This document shows, piece by piece, positions 1-13,891 of a stretch of 64,000 nucleotides of DNA. Location of the stretch: assembly GCF_037975245.1 (NCBI RefSeq), contig NC_092572.1, positions 21,130,489-21,194,488 of the forward strand, in the 5' to 3' direction. The translations under genes and the position numbers were made by a program. Below the pieces are notes generated by a model. The model was not told the DNA's origin, did not search any database, and worked only from the letters and a program-made list of their open reading frames with translations. Positions within the stretch are counted from its first letter, which is position 1. The number at the start of each line of letters is the position of its first letter. Source of the stretch: Apostichopus japonicus. Its lineage: Eukaryota > Echinodermata > Holothuroidea > Aspidochirotida > Stichopodidae.

Positions 1-499
1 AAGTCATTTCCATCGTGAACCAAATTTACTTACCGATAAAGCAAACAGCTTTCATTCACAATCCCCACAACGAAACGGAGCGTAATCGCAGTGCATTGAT
101 TCATTTTTACGTCAGGAACTCGGGTTGAATCGAGGCATTCAACTGATTGCTTATATATGGTGAAATATTTGGGCAACTGGCATTGTTCTGGCTTGTCATA
201 GGAGGACGGGGCTGGAAAGGGCCAGGAAGTGGTTATGCGGTTGGAAGTGTGATATATGTTGCTAAATATTCACCACATCCCTTTACACCGTATGTACACT
301 ACTCGCCAAACTACCCATTTGACCTATGACCTGGAGAGATCACACATGCGCAGTAACAACTCTGAACTGGCTTATTGAGTAATACTGGGCTTTGGAACAT
401 TCGCTATATTTGACTGCAGAAGGAGCGGATTATTTGATGCTAAAGAGACATGTTGTGAAAGATGCCCTGGTGTTGTGGCTCTCATGGAAAATATTCTTC
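1..499. other. No gene recognised
   Basis: This stretch lies downstream of the 3' end of the minus-strand Kolobok-type gene. A 60-codon open frame on the plus strand (147-329) has no recognisable motif and no splice context, and I treat it as chance. No repeat structure was seen. Confidence 0.5.
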
Positions 500-1922
500 T
501 CATGAGTTGGGGATGTAACCATAATCCTTTGCAACCTTCAACCGTTCAGGTGCCCACTTTCTTGTCCTCTTACTATATTTCTGCCGGTAACCTGACACTC
601 CATCCTTAGGAGCTGCATATTCTCTGTCTGAATGATAATTGTGGTCAATAGCAGACAACAGCATTCTTGTTACATAGCCTTCAAATGAATATGAACATCG
701 TTTACTAGCATACATCAACATATGGTTATGAAACGATTCAAGATTACCAGTATGCTTAAAGTTCTTGTAATATGGTAACATATTCAATAATCGTTTGTTT
801 GTCATGGCTTTTCTGAGAGCAGCATGAGGTGGAGAATCTTTCTTGAGCCATGGTTTATTCCTCTCCGATGGATCTAGTTCCCTATGCTGGCACTTACCAA
901 TGGATCCATCTATGAACCCAGTCATGTTCATTGACTATATGAAGTAGAATTGACCACCACAATGCCTTCAGTTTTAACACATCATCAGTACATTCCCTTG
1001 AGCAATGCCAGAAATGATTACGAATGGCTGGTATCCATAAACGTAGGTCTTCATTACCCTTCATTTGAGAAAGTCCAATGACCTTCTTAACAAAATTTGT
1101 GGCAATATGCCATACATCAATGCTGTGCTCTACATTTTCATATTTCTCACAATTTTTGATGAGTGCTGTCGTCTGGACATGGGCATCTGTTACAACCTCA
1201 GTAACATTAACATTTCCCATTAAGTAATCTAGCCCTCTTTCAGATGCTAGTCTTTCCATGTTTGTGCTCTTACCCCCTCTTTCACGAACATCAACAACAT
1301 CTACATGCAGAATTTTTGAACCACTGGTGTCCATGAAACTGTAAGTACAATATTGGGCACAATGCCCTGGTGAATCTGTTCTCCCATCACCTGCAACACA
1401 CAATTGCTGCTCCTTCAGAGATTCAAATAAACTGCTCTGGTGAGTCCGCCGTCTTTTACAGACGGTGAAACATATAGTATTTGGACTCGAAAAAAAGTAG
1501 TGGAACTAACAAAATGAATTTTACAAAATTTGAAAAAGAGAGCCATCTTTGAAAAATTATTTCCAGATAAAACAACAGCTGAAGGGAACTGAATGTTACC
1601 TGAAAACATATTTGAAAAGCGTGGCTGTGAATGCCACACACCTACATGGCCATTACTACAGCTCCACTTAAAAATAACTGCAGTACATATGGGATTGGTG
1701 CTGTAAATAAGTTTGTCACTGCATTTTGAACAATTTGCACCATAAACATTTTGCAATAATTTTGTTATCTCTCTAAGAGATACAATGCACTTTGCATCGT
1801 CAATTTCATCAGACGAGGTTTCTCCTGAATGTGGATCAACTGACTCGTCTTCCAGCATTTGGTCACATGACCCGGTATCGAAATGGAAAACCTCTGACTC
1901 TGCTGTTTCTTCATCATCTGGT
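500..1922 (-). pseudogene. Catalytic exon of the Kolobok-type gene
   Basis: Reading right to left: an acidic lead (PDDEETAESEV); a CxxC pair (ANCSKCSD) and a GHVGVWHSQP segment typical of the family's zinc-binding region; then, after a frameshift near 1,460, AGDGRTDSPGHCAQYCTY with the first conserved Asp; VTDAHVQ, where the family normally has TD(R)H, so Arg is replaced by Ala; the SIDVWHIATN segment; and LWIPAIRNHFWHCS. After a second frameshift near 910 it continues with KCQHRELD, NFKHTGNLESFHN (the late His/Glu region) and ends KDYGYIPNS plus TGA at 502-500. The order and spacing match a full-length transposase core. Activity is unlikely with two frame breaks. Confidence 0.72.
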
Positions 1923-4073
1923 CTGTGGAAATATAACTTCACAGGAAGAGTTTGATGGAAGGAACCAATAACCATAGTGAAAAACAATAAACATTTCTAT
2001 CAATTCTCTCATAAATCTCAAAAATGGTTTTGAAGCTGTATGGTCAGATTTCTATTACATGCATGTTTTGGTCCAAATTTGGTTCCAAAAAAATGCATAG
2101 TATGACATGTTAACTTCAAAGAACACATTGCCAGCAGTGGCATATGTAGCAATGATTTTCCACTTGGAGGAGTGAGGGGGGAACTGGTAGGGCACAGACA
2201 TTTGTCTGTATATCCGTGATGAATGACAAAGATATACACGTGCATTAATATTCAACAACCTTACAAATTTCAGTCTCGAAATACTTCATATACTCCCCAA
2301 TCCATTTTATTTTAGGGGGCACAAATGTATTGTGGGGGAGAAGTCTCCCCCCCCCCACCCATCAGACCAAGTGCACTGATTATCAGATTGTGCAGTCAAT
2401 GATGACTTTGTTCAATTAAATCAGTGTTCGCTGGCAATAACATATACAACTCTGTGCTATTGTCCTCTTGTTTACTTTTCACCACTGGTAGGAGACGATT
2501 TCCTCAGACAGTCTTTCTCAGGAAGATACATTTAATTGCCAAAGTATTTATTTTCTCATGTAATACCAGCTTCAGACCCATCTTACCATGTTTACACACA
2601 GCTAGGTGTTAAGACTTTCGAGTCTATTGTGGGTTCGATAAACAGGAAGGAATTACTTCATCCTGAGAATATTGGTGTAAGATACTTATTACAGTAAGCT
2701 AATTGTAAAGAATCAGTCAGCTGTAACTAATCCCAGTGTGGGTTCTCCAATTTCTTTATGCTACCCTTCCTGTGGTTGAGATAAAGGGCAGAAGTGAAAG
2801 AAGCTGAGAACTGCAACAACTACTCTGCACAAGTTGTATATGTTTATCCCTATCACAATATTGTTTTTACTAAACAATTGACTTTGTTGATATGGTTGTT
2901 TTACTGTCCTTTTCTTCAATATACAATATTGGGGGGGGGGGGGTGGGGTAGCTGCACATTAAACTCTTCATTGAAATTAAACTTGAATTGTCTTCTCTCA
3001 GATATGTTTTCCAGTGAAGTTGCATATATTTTATTTTTATTTCAAGTATTGTTAGAGAAGAAGATGCTAATAGATAAACACCCGAGTCAACTTATGATAT
3101 GCTTTCTTCACATACCTCTTTCCAAAAGTTGCATCATCACTTCTGTAACTGTCCAAAGCATCTTCTATTTCTAGGTCACTTAGGTCTGATCTGCTAAATA
3201 AAGAATAAAATTTATGGAAAAATCATCCTACTGTATAGGTACTTGAGGTTTTCACTTTGGTCAAGTGGGGCAATCTTCTGGTTAGAGAGTGGACAACAAT
3301 TAATTCATCCCTCATCCCACATGAAGTACTGTACAAGAGGAAGGGATTCCATCTTTGATACCTATCCTACTAGCTATAACATTGGTGCTGCAAAACTAAC
3401 AGATTCTTAGACTAAGATTTAAAATTTTCAACATCCATGACTTCCTGTAGAATTTAATTCTTACAGAGCCAAACAATAAGTGAAACAATTTGAAAGATTT
3501 TTGAAAGTTTAGACATTTTGTAAATCAAGTTCTAAGGGCTCCATGTACTCTAAACTAAGTATTCATTTTCTCACATGGTTTGACTTTACTTATAAGGATA
3601 TATGATACAGGCTAGACAGTGTAGACCAGAGACTAACTTACTCTTCAGTGCACCCTTCCATGATGTCTTCATGTTGATTTGAAGGTCCAGCAAGATGTTG
3701 CACAATAAGAGATGGCATGTAGTGTTCCACAGGTTGTCTTCTGGCTTTTGATGAATGTGGGGTTGAAGTCATTCTCTTCCTATCATCATTCCCTGTATAG
3801 AAAGTTCCAAAAAACAAATTCACTTATAAACTAATTGGTCATTTTGTTCTTAGAGAAATAACACAACAATTGCTGCACAGTAGAAAAAGAGAAACACTTA
3901 AGGGCACCAAAGGGCTCTTGAAAAAGAAAGAATGTTAGCAAAACCAGTGATCATACAAATATATACTACTGGGATAAAAAAAAACCTTACACAAGTAGTT
4001 TGTTTGACCTTGAACGTATAGGATACTGTTGACTGTTACCTTAATTATTCTGTCATTGGATCCTTTTGCTCAT

Positions 4074-4136
4074 ACATGCATGTATATACATATACATACA
4101 TACATACATACATACATATACATATACTTTGTGACT
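4074..4136. repeat. (TACA)n / (TA)n microsatellite
   Basis: Tandem CATA/TACA and TATACA units inside an intron of the Kolobok-type gene. The open frames reading through it on both strands are translations of the repeat and not genes. Confidence 0.85.
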
Positions 4137-6366
4137 ACATTTGTATCTATAGTAAAATACACTTAACAGAGACTTCTGAAAATGCAACATTAGTAATAGA
4201 ATTGGTCTGCCGGCAATACACGCTTCCACATAGTACAAATCATACACCTGGAACATTGGCATTAAAGTTGTTACTGATCAATTATATTTTATGTAAATGT
4301 TTTCATGTTGAGCAGGAGCAGGATGAATGTATTTGACTTTTAGTTCTTCCTCAATGGAGCATTGGTCGTATTTTACAGATATTATTTGGTATTAGTATCC
4401 ATAAGGGTACATTTGAGCATGGAGTTGTACATGCAATTACTTTTCCCTCAATAGTTTATACATTGAAAATGCCAAACTTGTTGGAGACCAAATATATTGC
4501 AAGTCTCGTTACGTGCATCTCATATTCAACATGACTATTATCCAACATGTAACTACCTGCAGATCCAATTGTGCTTGTATCTAGTAGTGTATCATCTTTG
4601 TTTGTTTGAGTCTCCACTGAAATTTGGTATGATCTAAAAAACAGATAAAGTATAATTATTTCACAAGATGATTCACAGCTAGTTCAGAGCATGGTTAGAT
4701 CATGCGAAGGTAAGAAAAACGAGCTACCTATACGAATATAGGCTTGTAATACATACTGCAATAGCTGCATGTACAACAGCTTTTATCTAAAGTAGCCAGC
4801 TATAGGTATTCACAAACAAAATTGTTGATGTGTTACTAGTTTTTTTAAAGTTCTAAAGAATTTTCAAATCTTTGTAGGATCATTTGTGTGTATAGCCATA
4901 TTGAAATATTAATCTACTTTATTGAGTATTTGCAGGCTAGACTGCACCTCAAAGAAAACTTAAAATGTGGCTACACCATTGTCAAAATTCCTGTTTGCCA
5001 AGGATTAATGAACTCTATTTAGTACATGGTGTGTAAAACTGTGAAAGTCCAATAATTGCAATATTTGTCTGGAAATTTAGGTAGCGAGCTCACAATGCCG
5101 ATATTAATAATTAATCAATGATGGACAATCTTAAAACAGAATCATACACATCCTCTAAAATCACAAAATAACTATAACCCATTTACCACCCACACAGTGT
5201 TCTCAGTCTACATATGTCACAGAATAGGTATTGCGAAGACTCTATCATGTTCAGAGTAAAATAAAAAGCATAGTAATTAGGTTCTCTTTGGAATATGGGC
5301 CTAGATTAGTGTTTAGGGTTTGGATAAGTGATAATGGACATCTAGCTCTTACCTTAGTACTTTATTTTCCCCATTTTTCTCTAAATTTGAATGTCTTTGC
5401 TAAACTTGGTGATTTTTTTTTTTTATAACAGTACTGAGTGAGAAGTTGTGCGTTAATTGGATTAAATATTTTGTGATTGTTCTGGTGGTGCAGGGTGGAA
5501 TTGGTAAAACTGCAACCAATAATGAATAGGCCTACTCATTAAAGCATATTACCTCAGTTTGGTGTAGCCGCTAACATAATGTACAGTATACCCAGCACTG
5601 CTGTGTCTCTTAGTATGTGCCTAGACCTTCAAATTTGGTTCTTCAAGTACAGTACAGGTTTACTTTCGAGTATACATCCAGATGAATTATGCTCATTCGA
5701 GCTGTATCTGAACATATACGCGGTTCCGTGTATCAATTCAACTGTAATTCAATTTACATATTTGAATAGAGAAGGAGTTATTCCCTGAAAATTTATATCA
5801 CAACAATTACCTAGATACACATCTTGCCTGCAGGTTCTTGAATACATATTCACACTTAGCATATATAGCTTCGCAGTTGTTTGGGGCCTAGTATAGCCTA
5901 TAATCCATCATAAAGCTAGGTAAGCCTATGGGCCCTAACCTATAGTCACAGAAGCTAGGCCAAACCCAAACCTTTCTTTACTGTGATGTACTCCCAATCA
6001 TTCATGGGACAACTGCTTACTTTTTTATTTAAATTTGCAGTAATGCACTTGCCTAATCATTTGGTAATGTGTGAATCTAGAAATCGTACCTTTTACATAA
6101 ACGACACAGTCTGTCGCTGTGATGTTTCAGTAGGTGGTTTGCAAACTCCGCATGCGACGACTTCTTTCCAGCTTCACCATCTCCAGATGAAGTTTCAAAT
6201 TCTTTCTTTTGTTGTACCCAAGAAGGAAAAGAATCACAAAAAGGTACACTCTTGTGTCCTCACGTTTGGCCCGATCGAGACTATAAGCTCGTTTCGCTGG
6301 AGGATTACTCGAAGGTCTTCCTCTTGGTCTTTTAGGAGGAGGTGCACCCGCTCCAACACTCTCCAT

Positions 6367-8571
6367 AGCTATAACGGACAGTGCAGCCTATCAGTGCATA
6401 TACAAGTCTAGTGGTGCTGAGATGGGTACACCATATATAGTTGTACACACAGCGTATATACACTACAGTGTGTACAATATCGTACGCATATCGGCTATCG
6501 AAACTTTTCGGCAACGGTTTTCCGAGCTTGGTAGTCCAATAACCGCGCATGGGCAGTGAATTACTTGTACGCCTCCCACCAAAAATCACGATATCTGGCC
6601 TTTATATGAATACCTGTAACTGTGCTTACATTCTTACTATCATTAAAACACCAGTTTTACATATGGCCATGTGTTTTAATCTGGGCCAGTAAATAAGTGG
6701 CGATGTTACATCTGTGCAACACATTTCAAGGGGCGGCCCCTCCGGATCTCGGGTCCCTCCTAAATTAGTGGTTTCCCCCTTAACCCCCTGCCCCAAGAAA
6801 AAATAACAAATACAACAGAAAAGTATAACATTTTGCCTCATTCGTTACCTCAAATCTCCATAATGTCTCAGAGGAAGGACATTTCGTACGAACGTATCTT
6901 CAATGTTTTCTGTTTCTTGCAAAACTTCCCAGAGAAAGAATCTGCATCATTAATATTCCGAACTGTAGCACTAAATATGATTTCACAATATTAACCCATC
7001 TTGTACAAAAGTTATAAAATGTGACAAAAGGAGGGCCTGTCACTTCCACACACAAGTTCACAAGAACCTTGAAGATGTGCAGTTAGCCACGTCGCCATGA
7101 GATGGTGGTAGACCGAGATTATGATTATGTAAAGGTCGGAAGACAAACACATTATGGTTGGTTACCTGAGTGACCCTTCTATGGGCGCCCATTCATTTTG
7201 TTAATGCTCGCAATCACGCCTCCGATCAGTAAACTCAACAGATAGCTAGTATGATGCTGAATTAGCCCCCTTATTTGCAAATGTTGTAAAATTTAGTGTC
7301 CCTCATGTTTGCACAAGTTTTATGTGGGTCATTCCAAGCCAAATTTTTTACATGCCCAGGTGACAATTTCATGTTGTTTTTTTTTGGCAGAATTGGATCT
7401 CCCTCTAATTAGTTGATAATTAATGACCAATTAAATCCATTTATGTCAAAATACATTTTTATGAAAGATATTACACTCGAAAAATTATATCAAGTACTTG
7501 AATATATTCCTGAAATAAATAATAAAAATAAATAAACATACCAACTGATCCAAATTTTTATGAAATTAGACGAAAATTTAATAATCTTTATTCACGAACC
7601 GTCTCCCACATGACCACCTTTTCCCCCGCCAGTTGTACTAATGCATACACTTCCGGGTTGGCTTACGATTTTTGAATCAAAGGCGAAGGCAGGCATGATC
7701 CTGTTTTAACTGCGATACTGTAGGGTAAACAACCCCCTTTCAAATAGTGGTTGCCTCCAGATGATTCCTTTTTTTCAAATATTTGTTATGAATTTTTACA
7801 ATATTGAAAGCAGTTTCCGTATTTGTCACCCAGACGTCGCACCCAGTTTTAAAGTAAAAAAAATCCAATTACCCCTGACACGTCATGCGGTACTCATTAA
7901 TTATTCAAGAGCTAGCATCACCACGCTATAGTTTAGGTTGCACTGTGTAGTAACTATGTAGTTATATCTATATTTAAGGAACATTATTCACAGAATATAA
8001 GAATGTGGTTAAAATGAGAAGGGACACAGGAAAGCGTGATGAACAATAAGATAACGATTCGCGGGGATGAAATTTGATGTTGTACTTTTAGGTTCAAAAA
8101 ATATTCCTATTCTCATGGTTTCCGGGGAGAACAGGGAGACGCTTTAGGCTAGGTGAATAAATAATTTAAAAGGGCACCGACAGCACAAACAAAAGGTTAT
8201 CACAGCATTTTGTGCCGTCGGTGGTGTAATATTTTGGGGGGCACTGACAGCTTTTTTTTCAGTAAAAGGGAAGGGCACGATGGCGAAAGCCTTCGGTTTT
8301 GTCGAGCCCTGAATAGGGATAACCTATTCTGAATCTGCGAACAGCCGATCTATCAGTAATGGGTCGCTAGAGTAAATGGGTGTAGTGACCAATGGAGTCG
8401 GCCCCAATTTTTCTGAAGTTTAAATAATTCTTACAATCCAAAGCCAAGTCTCATGCTTCACAGTTGGGCATTTTTAGACAATAAAACACATATGGAATTC
8501 TATTTCGGCTGAACTAATGTCTGAATGGCAAACCTACTACACAAAATTGTGAGATTATAACCAATTGCTAC
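6367..8571. other. Intergenic, no gene recognised
   Basis: Contains the 5' flank of the Kolobok-type gene and about 2 kb of AT-rich DNA with short poly-A/T and poly-C runs. Small open frames (for example 6,626-6,841 minus) show no domain or splice pattern. No terminal repeats were recognised. Confidence 0.45.
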
Positions 8572-8927
8572 CAGTGTTGGCGCTAGGATCATAATTTCGG
8601 GGGGAAAATCCCCCCTTCCGAATTTTTTTTTGGGGGGGATTTTTAAATTTGGGGGGGGGGGGATTTTTAAATTTGGGGGGGATACTAAAATTGAGCGTAA
8701 ATTTAAACTTCTTCGATATAAAATGATGTTGTACTAGTTTTATGCATTAGCAAATGACAGTTGAGCATCAGTAGTACAAATTAAAAGCTGATAAAATCAC
8801 CCCCAAAAAATATATGTATATTTTTAAGGGGAGGAAATCCCCCCCCCCCCCCCGACGATTTCCCCAATGCGGGATCGGCAAGAATAGTGCGGGAATCCCG
8901 CAATCGCGCTGCTTAGCGCCATCACTG
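8572..8927. mobile_element. hAT-type MITE with 8-bp target duplication
   Basis: Ends are CAGTGTTGGCGCTA on the left and the complement of CAGTGATGGCGCTA on the right, flanked by identical ATTGCTAC at 8,564-8,571 and 8,928-8,935. An 8-bp duplication and CAGTG-type ends fit non-autonomous hAT elements. The interior holds long G and C runs and has no coding potential. Confidence 0.85.
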
Positions 8928-8935
8928 ATTGCTAC

Positions 8936-10526
8936 TATTTGTTAATGTTCACAATTGTCACTACAACGCCCATTCGAAGTCACTGAAGTTCTGGATCAAA
9001 GAGAGTACTTTCGGATGGGTGCCATATCCTTTCTTGAGTTTCGATCCTTTGTCCGGATTTATCATCAAGAAACACCTACAAAATCGAAGAATAAAAAATG
9101 GACAGATATAATAGTGTACAGAATAGTACTTTGTCAAAATCCATCAAAGGATATATGCATGAGATCACTTTGAACAATTGTTGAGAGATTGATTGATAGA
9201 TAGAGTGATGGATGCAGCGCAATCAAAATAGCCCTGATCAGCATGAAACTGGTATGAGCTACTGGTATTATCTTGGAAATCCGTTAAATACAATTACCCA
9301 AAGCTTGACATCAGCACCCACAAATGCGGATGAGTTTCCGGCTTGCGGGTGCACACAGCAAAGGCACACGCAAAAGTTTTGCGGGCAAAAACAAATTGTG
9401 TCCGACAGCACCTGACGTGTGCCCTAGGCTGCGTACAAACCATGCATCAGGTGTTGTCGTACACAGTTTTGTTTTGATGGTAAACCAACTTTCATGGATG
9501 TAGACGATGAGATTCCACCCACAAGGTTTTGCAGGTAATCAAAATCCCCTTAAGAAAATGAGCATTATTTTAGCTCATATTCAAATGATGGGTCAAATTT
9601 TTCTTTTTCAATGCATTCTGTGAGATATCCTGTGAGTTCTTCGAATGTATTCCAGATTAATAGCAATTTTAGACAGGATCCATGGCTCTCATAAAAAAAA
9701 ATTAGGCAGGTCTTGTGATTGATAGGATTGATAGGATATTTTCTGGCCCTTTTTACCAGCTAAGGTCATATAGAGCCACCCAATTCTTTTTTATATCAGT
9801 TAGAGACACTGAGAGCTAAAATATATCACCCAGGTGGCTCCTGTAGACCCATAACCTTTAGGCCCACGTCTGGGTCGTATGTGACCCACCTTTTCCCCTG
9901 GCCACTCGAAACTGCCAGATGGTACCCAGAAATTTGAACAGCGGGATGCAGGCGCGTGACGACCCGCGCTGTTGCGAACACAAGGGGGCAGACTTCAGCA
10001 TCCTCACAGCCATTGTCGCGCAAATCCCACCCTACTTGAGAGGTGTGGGCTAATGGTTGACCAGCTGTGGGAGAGCCTCGTCAGCAGCAGGCTGAGAGAT
10101 GGACTGGATGGGAGTGGGGAAAAAATGAGCAGGGATGAGGTGGTTAGATGGTTGCCGTTTGGGAAGGCTGAGGTGGAAAGATTCTTTGGTTTAGGGATAT
10201 GAGAAGGGTTTGGCAGGTGCCAACATGTGTGAGGGCTAGCCCGCTTCTTGAGGGGTGGAAGAAGTTGAAAGATGTCCCAATTCACAACCGATCTCATAAA
10301 TTGCATATCACATGTTCGTATCTACTTTTTCAAATTGGATCGACCATTCATGTCCAACTCGAAGGCTTCTGGTTCGCCCAAATTCGCTCGTGGTTCATTC
10401 AAAATCTCTGTGCACCAACCAGGAACCCCTTTTCTCAAAATGTGACTCCTAATTCCAGCATAAAAAACCCACCATTGTTGCCCTTTCTTTCCAGGCATGG
10501 TTATTGACATACTGAGTGTACTGTAC
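8936..10526. other. Downstream flank of the SAMD3-like gene, no gene recognised
   Basis: Open frames at 8,929-9,415 and 9,972-10,507 show no family motif. The segment at 9,830-10,020 is more GC-rich and may be an unclassified repeat. The last exon expected for the SAMD3-like gene was not identified here. Confidence 0.4.
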
Positions 10527-10940
10527 CTTTGAAAAAAAGTCCAAAGTTGCAGGTGCTCCTTCATTATATTCTATTCCGAAACAGTAGTAGGCTGAAAACA
10601 GCATTCCGAGGGCAGACAGGAATGACAAAATATTGCCAGCAACAACATGGCGGTCGATAACCAGCATCCATTTCTGGCAGTTAACATCTCACCTGAAAGT
10701 GAATAAATATATTTCTCATTCACCTCCTTTCAACAAGAACAAATTTGTGTTGAGATTCCAGCTGGGTATATTGTTCCTTTGGGTAGTCTGTCTTTTATCC
10801 TTTTAGGTTGCTGCAGTTGCAATATTCTTGCATGGATTTGGCTACTGTATTGATTGCTGACCTCAAGTGACCTTAAAACAACATAAAAAACTAGGCTTTT
10901 GAACTCCAAGTGGGGAACCTAAACTAAGTATAATAACAGT

Positions 10941-11056
10941 TAGGGATGTACCCGATCCAAAATTTTGAGATCCGGCCGGACCCGATTTTACCCGATAGAA
11001 CGAACTATCCGGCCAGATCTCCGGCCGGATAGTATGAACTATCCGGTACACCCCTA
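10941..11056. mobile_element. Short hAT-type MITE with 8-bp target duplication
   Basis: A 116-bp element with ends TAGGGATGTACCCGATCC and ...GGTACACCCCTA, flanked by identical ATAACAGT at 10,933-10,940 and 11,057-11,064. It contains several CCGGCCGGAT-like words. It lies in an intron of the SAMD3-like gene. Confidence 0.88.
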
Positions 11057-12512
11057 ATAACAGTCCCAAAAGTTGATATTCCCCAGATTTCATGCTTACA
11101 ATAAGTGTCATAGACGCACACACAGCCACATGCCTGCAGAAATTAATTTCGCCATTGGCAAGAAATAACCCACATCAAATCTTGCAACCTTGTGTGAACT
11201 TGTCCTCCTGTTGTCTTTGTCATTTCAATTTGAAGTGAAGCATGTCACAGCTTCAAAATAATTTTTAGGTCTGATTTTTTTACTGTTGATCTGAAACAGT
11301 TCAGTAAATATTATTTCGTATTAGCTCATGAATTTTCAATACAGCCTTTAGGTTGACAAAAGGTTAAAGTCAATCTTATTCTACAGATAGAGTGCTTACC
11401 ACAAGCAATCAGGAATGGAGTGTTTGGAAGATCCTTCTGCCTGTCTACATCATCTTTGGTGGTTGTAGGCTGAAATAGAAAATTAAATGAAAGAGAAATG
11501 TAAATCAAAACAAGGAGGCCTTAATTCTGACGAACCTTATAACATATTGATGAAATACACTGCAGCCTACAGACCTAGTGACCTTAAATCATTTTGATTT
11601 TTGTCTTTAGTGTCCCGTAAGTTATTGATCCCCTTATTGTTCCAAATTGTAACTTGTGCAATTGTGCTTTTGCTATCAGTGCCCTCAACTATTCACCAGA
11701 ATCAAGAAATCGCATCAATCATTGAGCAGTAGTAGTAACACTGTATGCCATCATTGCAAATTTGCGTAAACCTGCATTGCAACATTCATCCACCATGCAC
11801 TTTGACTCATTTCGGCTTTTCATTGTTGATGACACATGTAAAGCTATGTATAGTATTTTTGAAGGAACTCGATGATATTGTAGCCTAATTAAAGATTGAT
11901 CAAATACGTCAGTAGCTATATTTACTAATAATATCGCTCAACAGCGATAAAATATATGTTGCATCATTTGTTATTTGAAAGTTTCACAATGGGCAGGACG
12001 GTTCTCTTTGCAGAGAAATTACTGTAAGATCAGCAGAGGGTGAAATTTGATGACTTTGGAGAAGTTGCAGATCACATACTGGATGAGCAAAAATTATTAC
12101 TACTCACTGAGCAAATATTGAATAAAACCCTGCCAGAAATTATTTATCTGGTATCGCTTTATAAATTGCAAACTTCAATATTTGAATAGCATTTTTACTG
12201 AATGTAATTTCACATCATTTAGGGGAAATAGTGGGTTTCATTTAGAGAGGACAGAGGCCATGATTCTAGCAATATTTCATGTTTTGTTTGTGACTTACAA
12301 GACCTTGGAGGGGGCAGTTTTTATCACCAGATGCCATTTTCACTGGCAGGGAGATCCCTCTCCCACCCCTCACACCAGTTCCTTTATGGTTGATATGCAT
12401 TGTTAACAGACAGGAGGCCTAATTTAAAAAAAAGTCTATTGCTGGCAATAGCACTTTTTTCAATTGCATAACCATGTGTGGGCAAATCAGGTTTACTCCG
12501 GGTTTGACTCAC

Positions 12513-13475
12513 CTCCATAACAGTCACAAGGCATCCTGGTTCCTCTCCAAAGTACTTCATTAACAGAATGACAAGACCAGGAACCTCGGGCGAATCATTC
12601 CCCAGTTCTGCTTTGCTGCGTTCAATGTTGCATATTGTTCGTTGAAGCTGCTGCTTCCCGCAATCCTGCATAAAGTGTCTGACCTTTCTGCCTTTTGACT
12701 CGTATGCCTTCTCCAAACCTTCTTTGACATTCATTCCTACAAGTTCCTTGAAGTGAATTGCTAGCCCTTTCTCCTCGAGTTAATAGGGTCATTCTACTTG
12801 GGAGTTCAGGGATGGAGTACTTCCCAGATAATATGTCTTCTCTCTGTAGGTAGTAGGTAAGTTGCATACCCTCAGCATCAACTTCCTTTCCAATCTGAAA
12901 TGAAGCCTTCATCTGGCCCTCCTTTTAGCCAACATTTCTACTGTCTGCCCAGTGGGCAGCTCTTGGGGACTAAAGTTGATACAACCATACTGGTCTGTTT
13001 TCTTCTTCTTTGTCGGTGGCTGTGCAGCATTTTCCGGCTCCACTGGCCTTTTTGCACTATCATAATCCCTCCAATTCTGGTTATATACCCTTTGTTGGAT
13101 GTTTTTTAGGAGGGAATCATACCCGGTACCAATTGTTAGGCTTCCAATCACGTCCTTAAATGACTTAGGATAACGCAGAACAATCTTCTCTGCGATATGA
13201 CTCAGTTGGCTTTTACTTGGCTTCCGAGTTATTTTTTGTAGATCGTCAACCAAGATCCGGATCATTTCCCGCCGCTGAGATGGCTTCGGCCTTTCTTGGT
13301 TTTCTAAGGATTTCATCATAGGTTTGCTGAATTTCGTCCATGGAATTGTGTATCCCCTCGACCAATCAGCATGCTGTGATACACATGCTACCCGACGGAG
13401 AGAATGTTCCGCTGCAGGATGCCTGAGAACTTGAAGAGACTGGACGATCTTCAGTTGACTCATCAGATGAGCTCA
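12513..13475 (-). pseudogene. Core exon of SAMD3-like copy A
   Basis: After the acceptor at 13,476 there is a Ser-rich linker (SSSDESTEDRPVSSSSQ). After a frameshift comes the family core: a WSRGYTIPW motif, RREMIRILVDDL, YPKSFKDVIG and IGTGYDSLLKNIQQRVYNQN, then a basic KKKK segment. A second block in other frames carries QLTYYLQREDI, EEKGLAIHFKELVG and LMKYFGEEPGCLV, with a GTGAGT donor just after VME at 12,513. The conserved blocks come in the right order but in three frames, so at least three single-base-scale indels are needed to make one protein. Confidence 0.68.
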
Positions 13476-13515
13476 CTGTAAAGGATAACAGAGGAATGCA
13501 TTAGTGAATTGATGG

Positions 13516-13891
13516 TAAGGTCCGTCGATATATCGATATATCCAGTATTGAACCCCATACGGATATTATCGATATTGAATTTTGCTCATACCGATACATA
13601 GTAAACATCGATATATAGTGATACATATCATATACATATCGATATATATGGTATGTACCGGTTCCGTATCTCCTAAATATTGGTATATACCGACCATATC
13701 GATATATAGTGTATGTACCGGTTCCGCAAAATTTCGCGTATTATAGTAAACATCGATATTTTATTGATGTATATTCATGTATATTGATTTTAGTGTGTGT
13801 ACCGGTTCCGCAAAATTTCACAGGAAAAAAACTATATACAGGATATTATTGATATTTTCTTGTCAATTTTTAGCGATACCAACGGACCTTA
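13516..13891. mobile_element. hAT-type MITE with 8-bp target duplication
   Basis: Ends TAAGGTCCGT and ACGGACCTTA are perfect inverted repeats, flanked by identical ATTGATGG at 13,508-13,515 and 13,892-13,899. The inside is built from repeated TATCGATATA words and three copies of a GTACCGGTTCCG unit, two of them followed by CAAAATTTC. It sits in an intron of SAMD3-like copy A. No coding potential. Confidence 0.9.

Larger units (their letters stand above)
500..6366 (-). pseudogene. Kolobok-type transposase-like gene, four exons, frame-broken
   Basis: Family pattern: the DDE-type protein of Kolobok-like DNA transposons, present as many copies in invertebrate genomes. Exons I can join by splice signals: 6,366-6,090 (starts MESVGAG, basic RPRGRP stretch, then the FPSWVQQKKEF segment); 4,633-4,557 (contains SVETQTN); 3,792-3,642 (polar linker); 1,922-500 (zinc-binding and catalytic part). 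Intron phases agree: AG|A, G|GG and GA|A complete codons at the three joins. At least three frameshifts are visible: in an A/T homopolymer at about 6,238, near 1,460 and near 910. The gene is therefore decayed, or the assembly has indel errors. No THAP exon was found. Introns contain only unremarkable AT-rich DNA and one microsatellite. Confidence 0.7.

Noticed and set aside
4053-4336. Opposed open frames around the TACA microsatellite
   Set aside because: Simple-sequence translation.
8590-8860. Long G and C homopolymers as possible G-quadruplex regulators
   Set aside because: They belong to the interior of a MITE and similar runs occur throughout the window; no regulatory context.
9826-10202. 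GC-richer open frames on both strands
   Set aside because: No recognisable motif; possibly part of an unclassified repeat, but ends and copies could not be shown.
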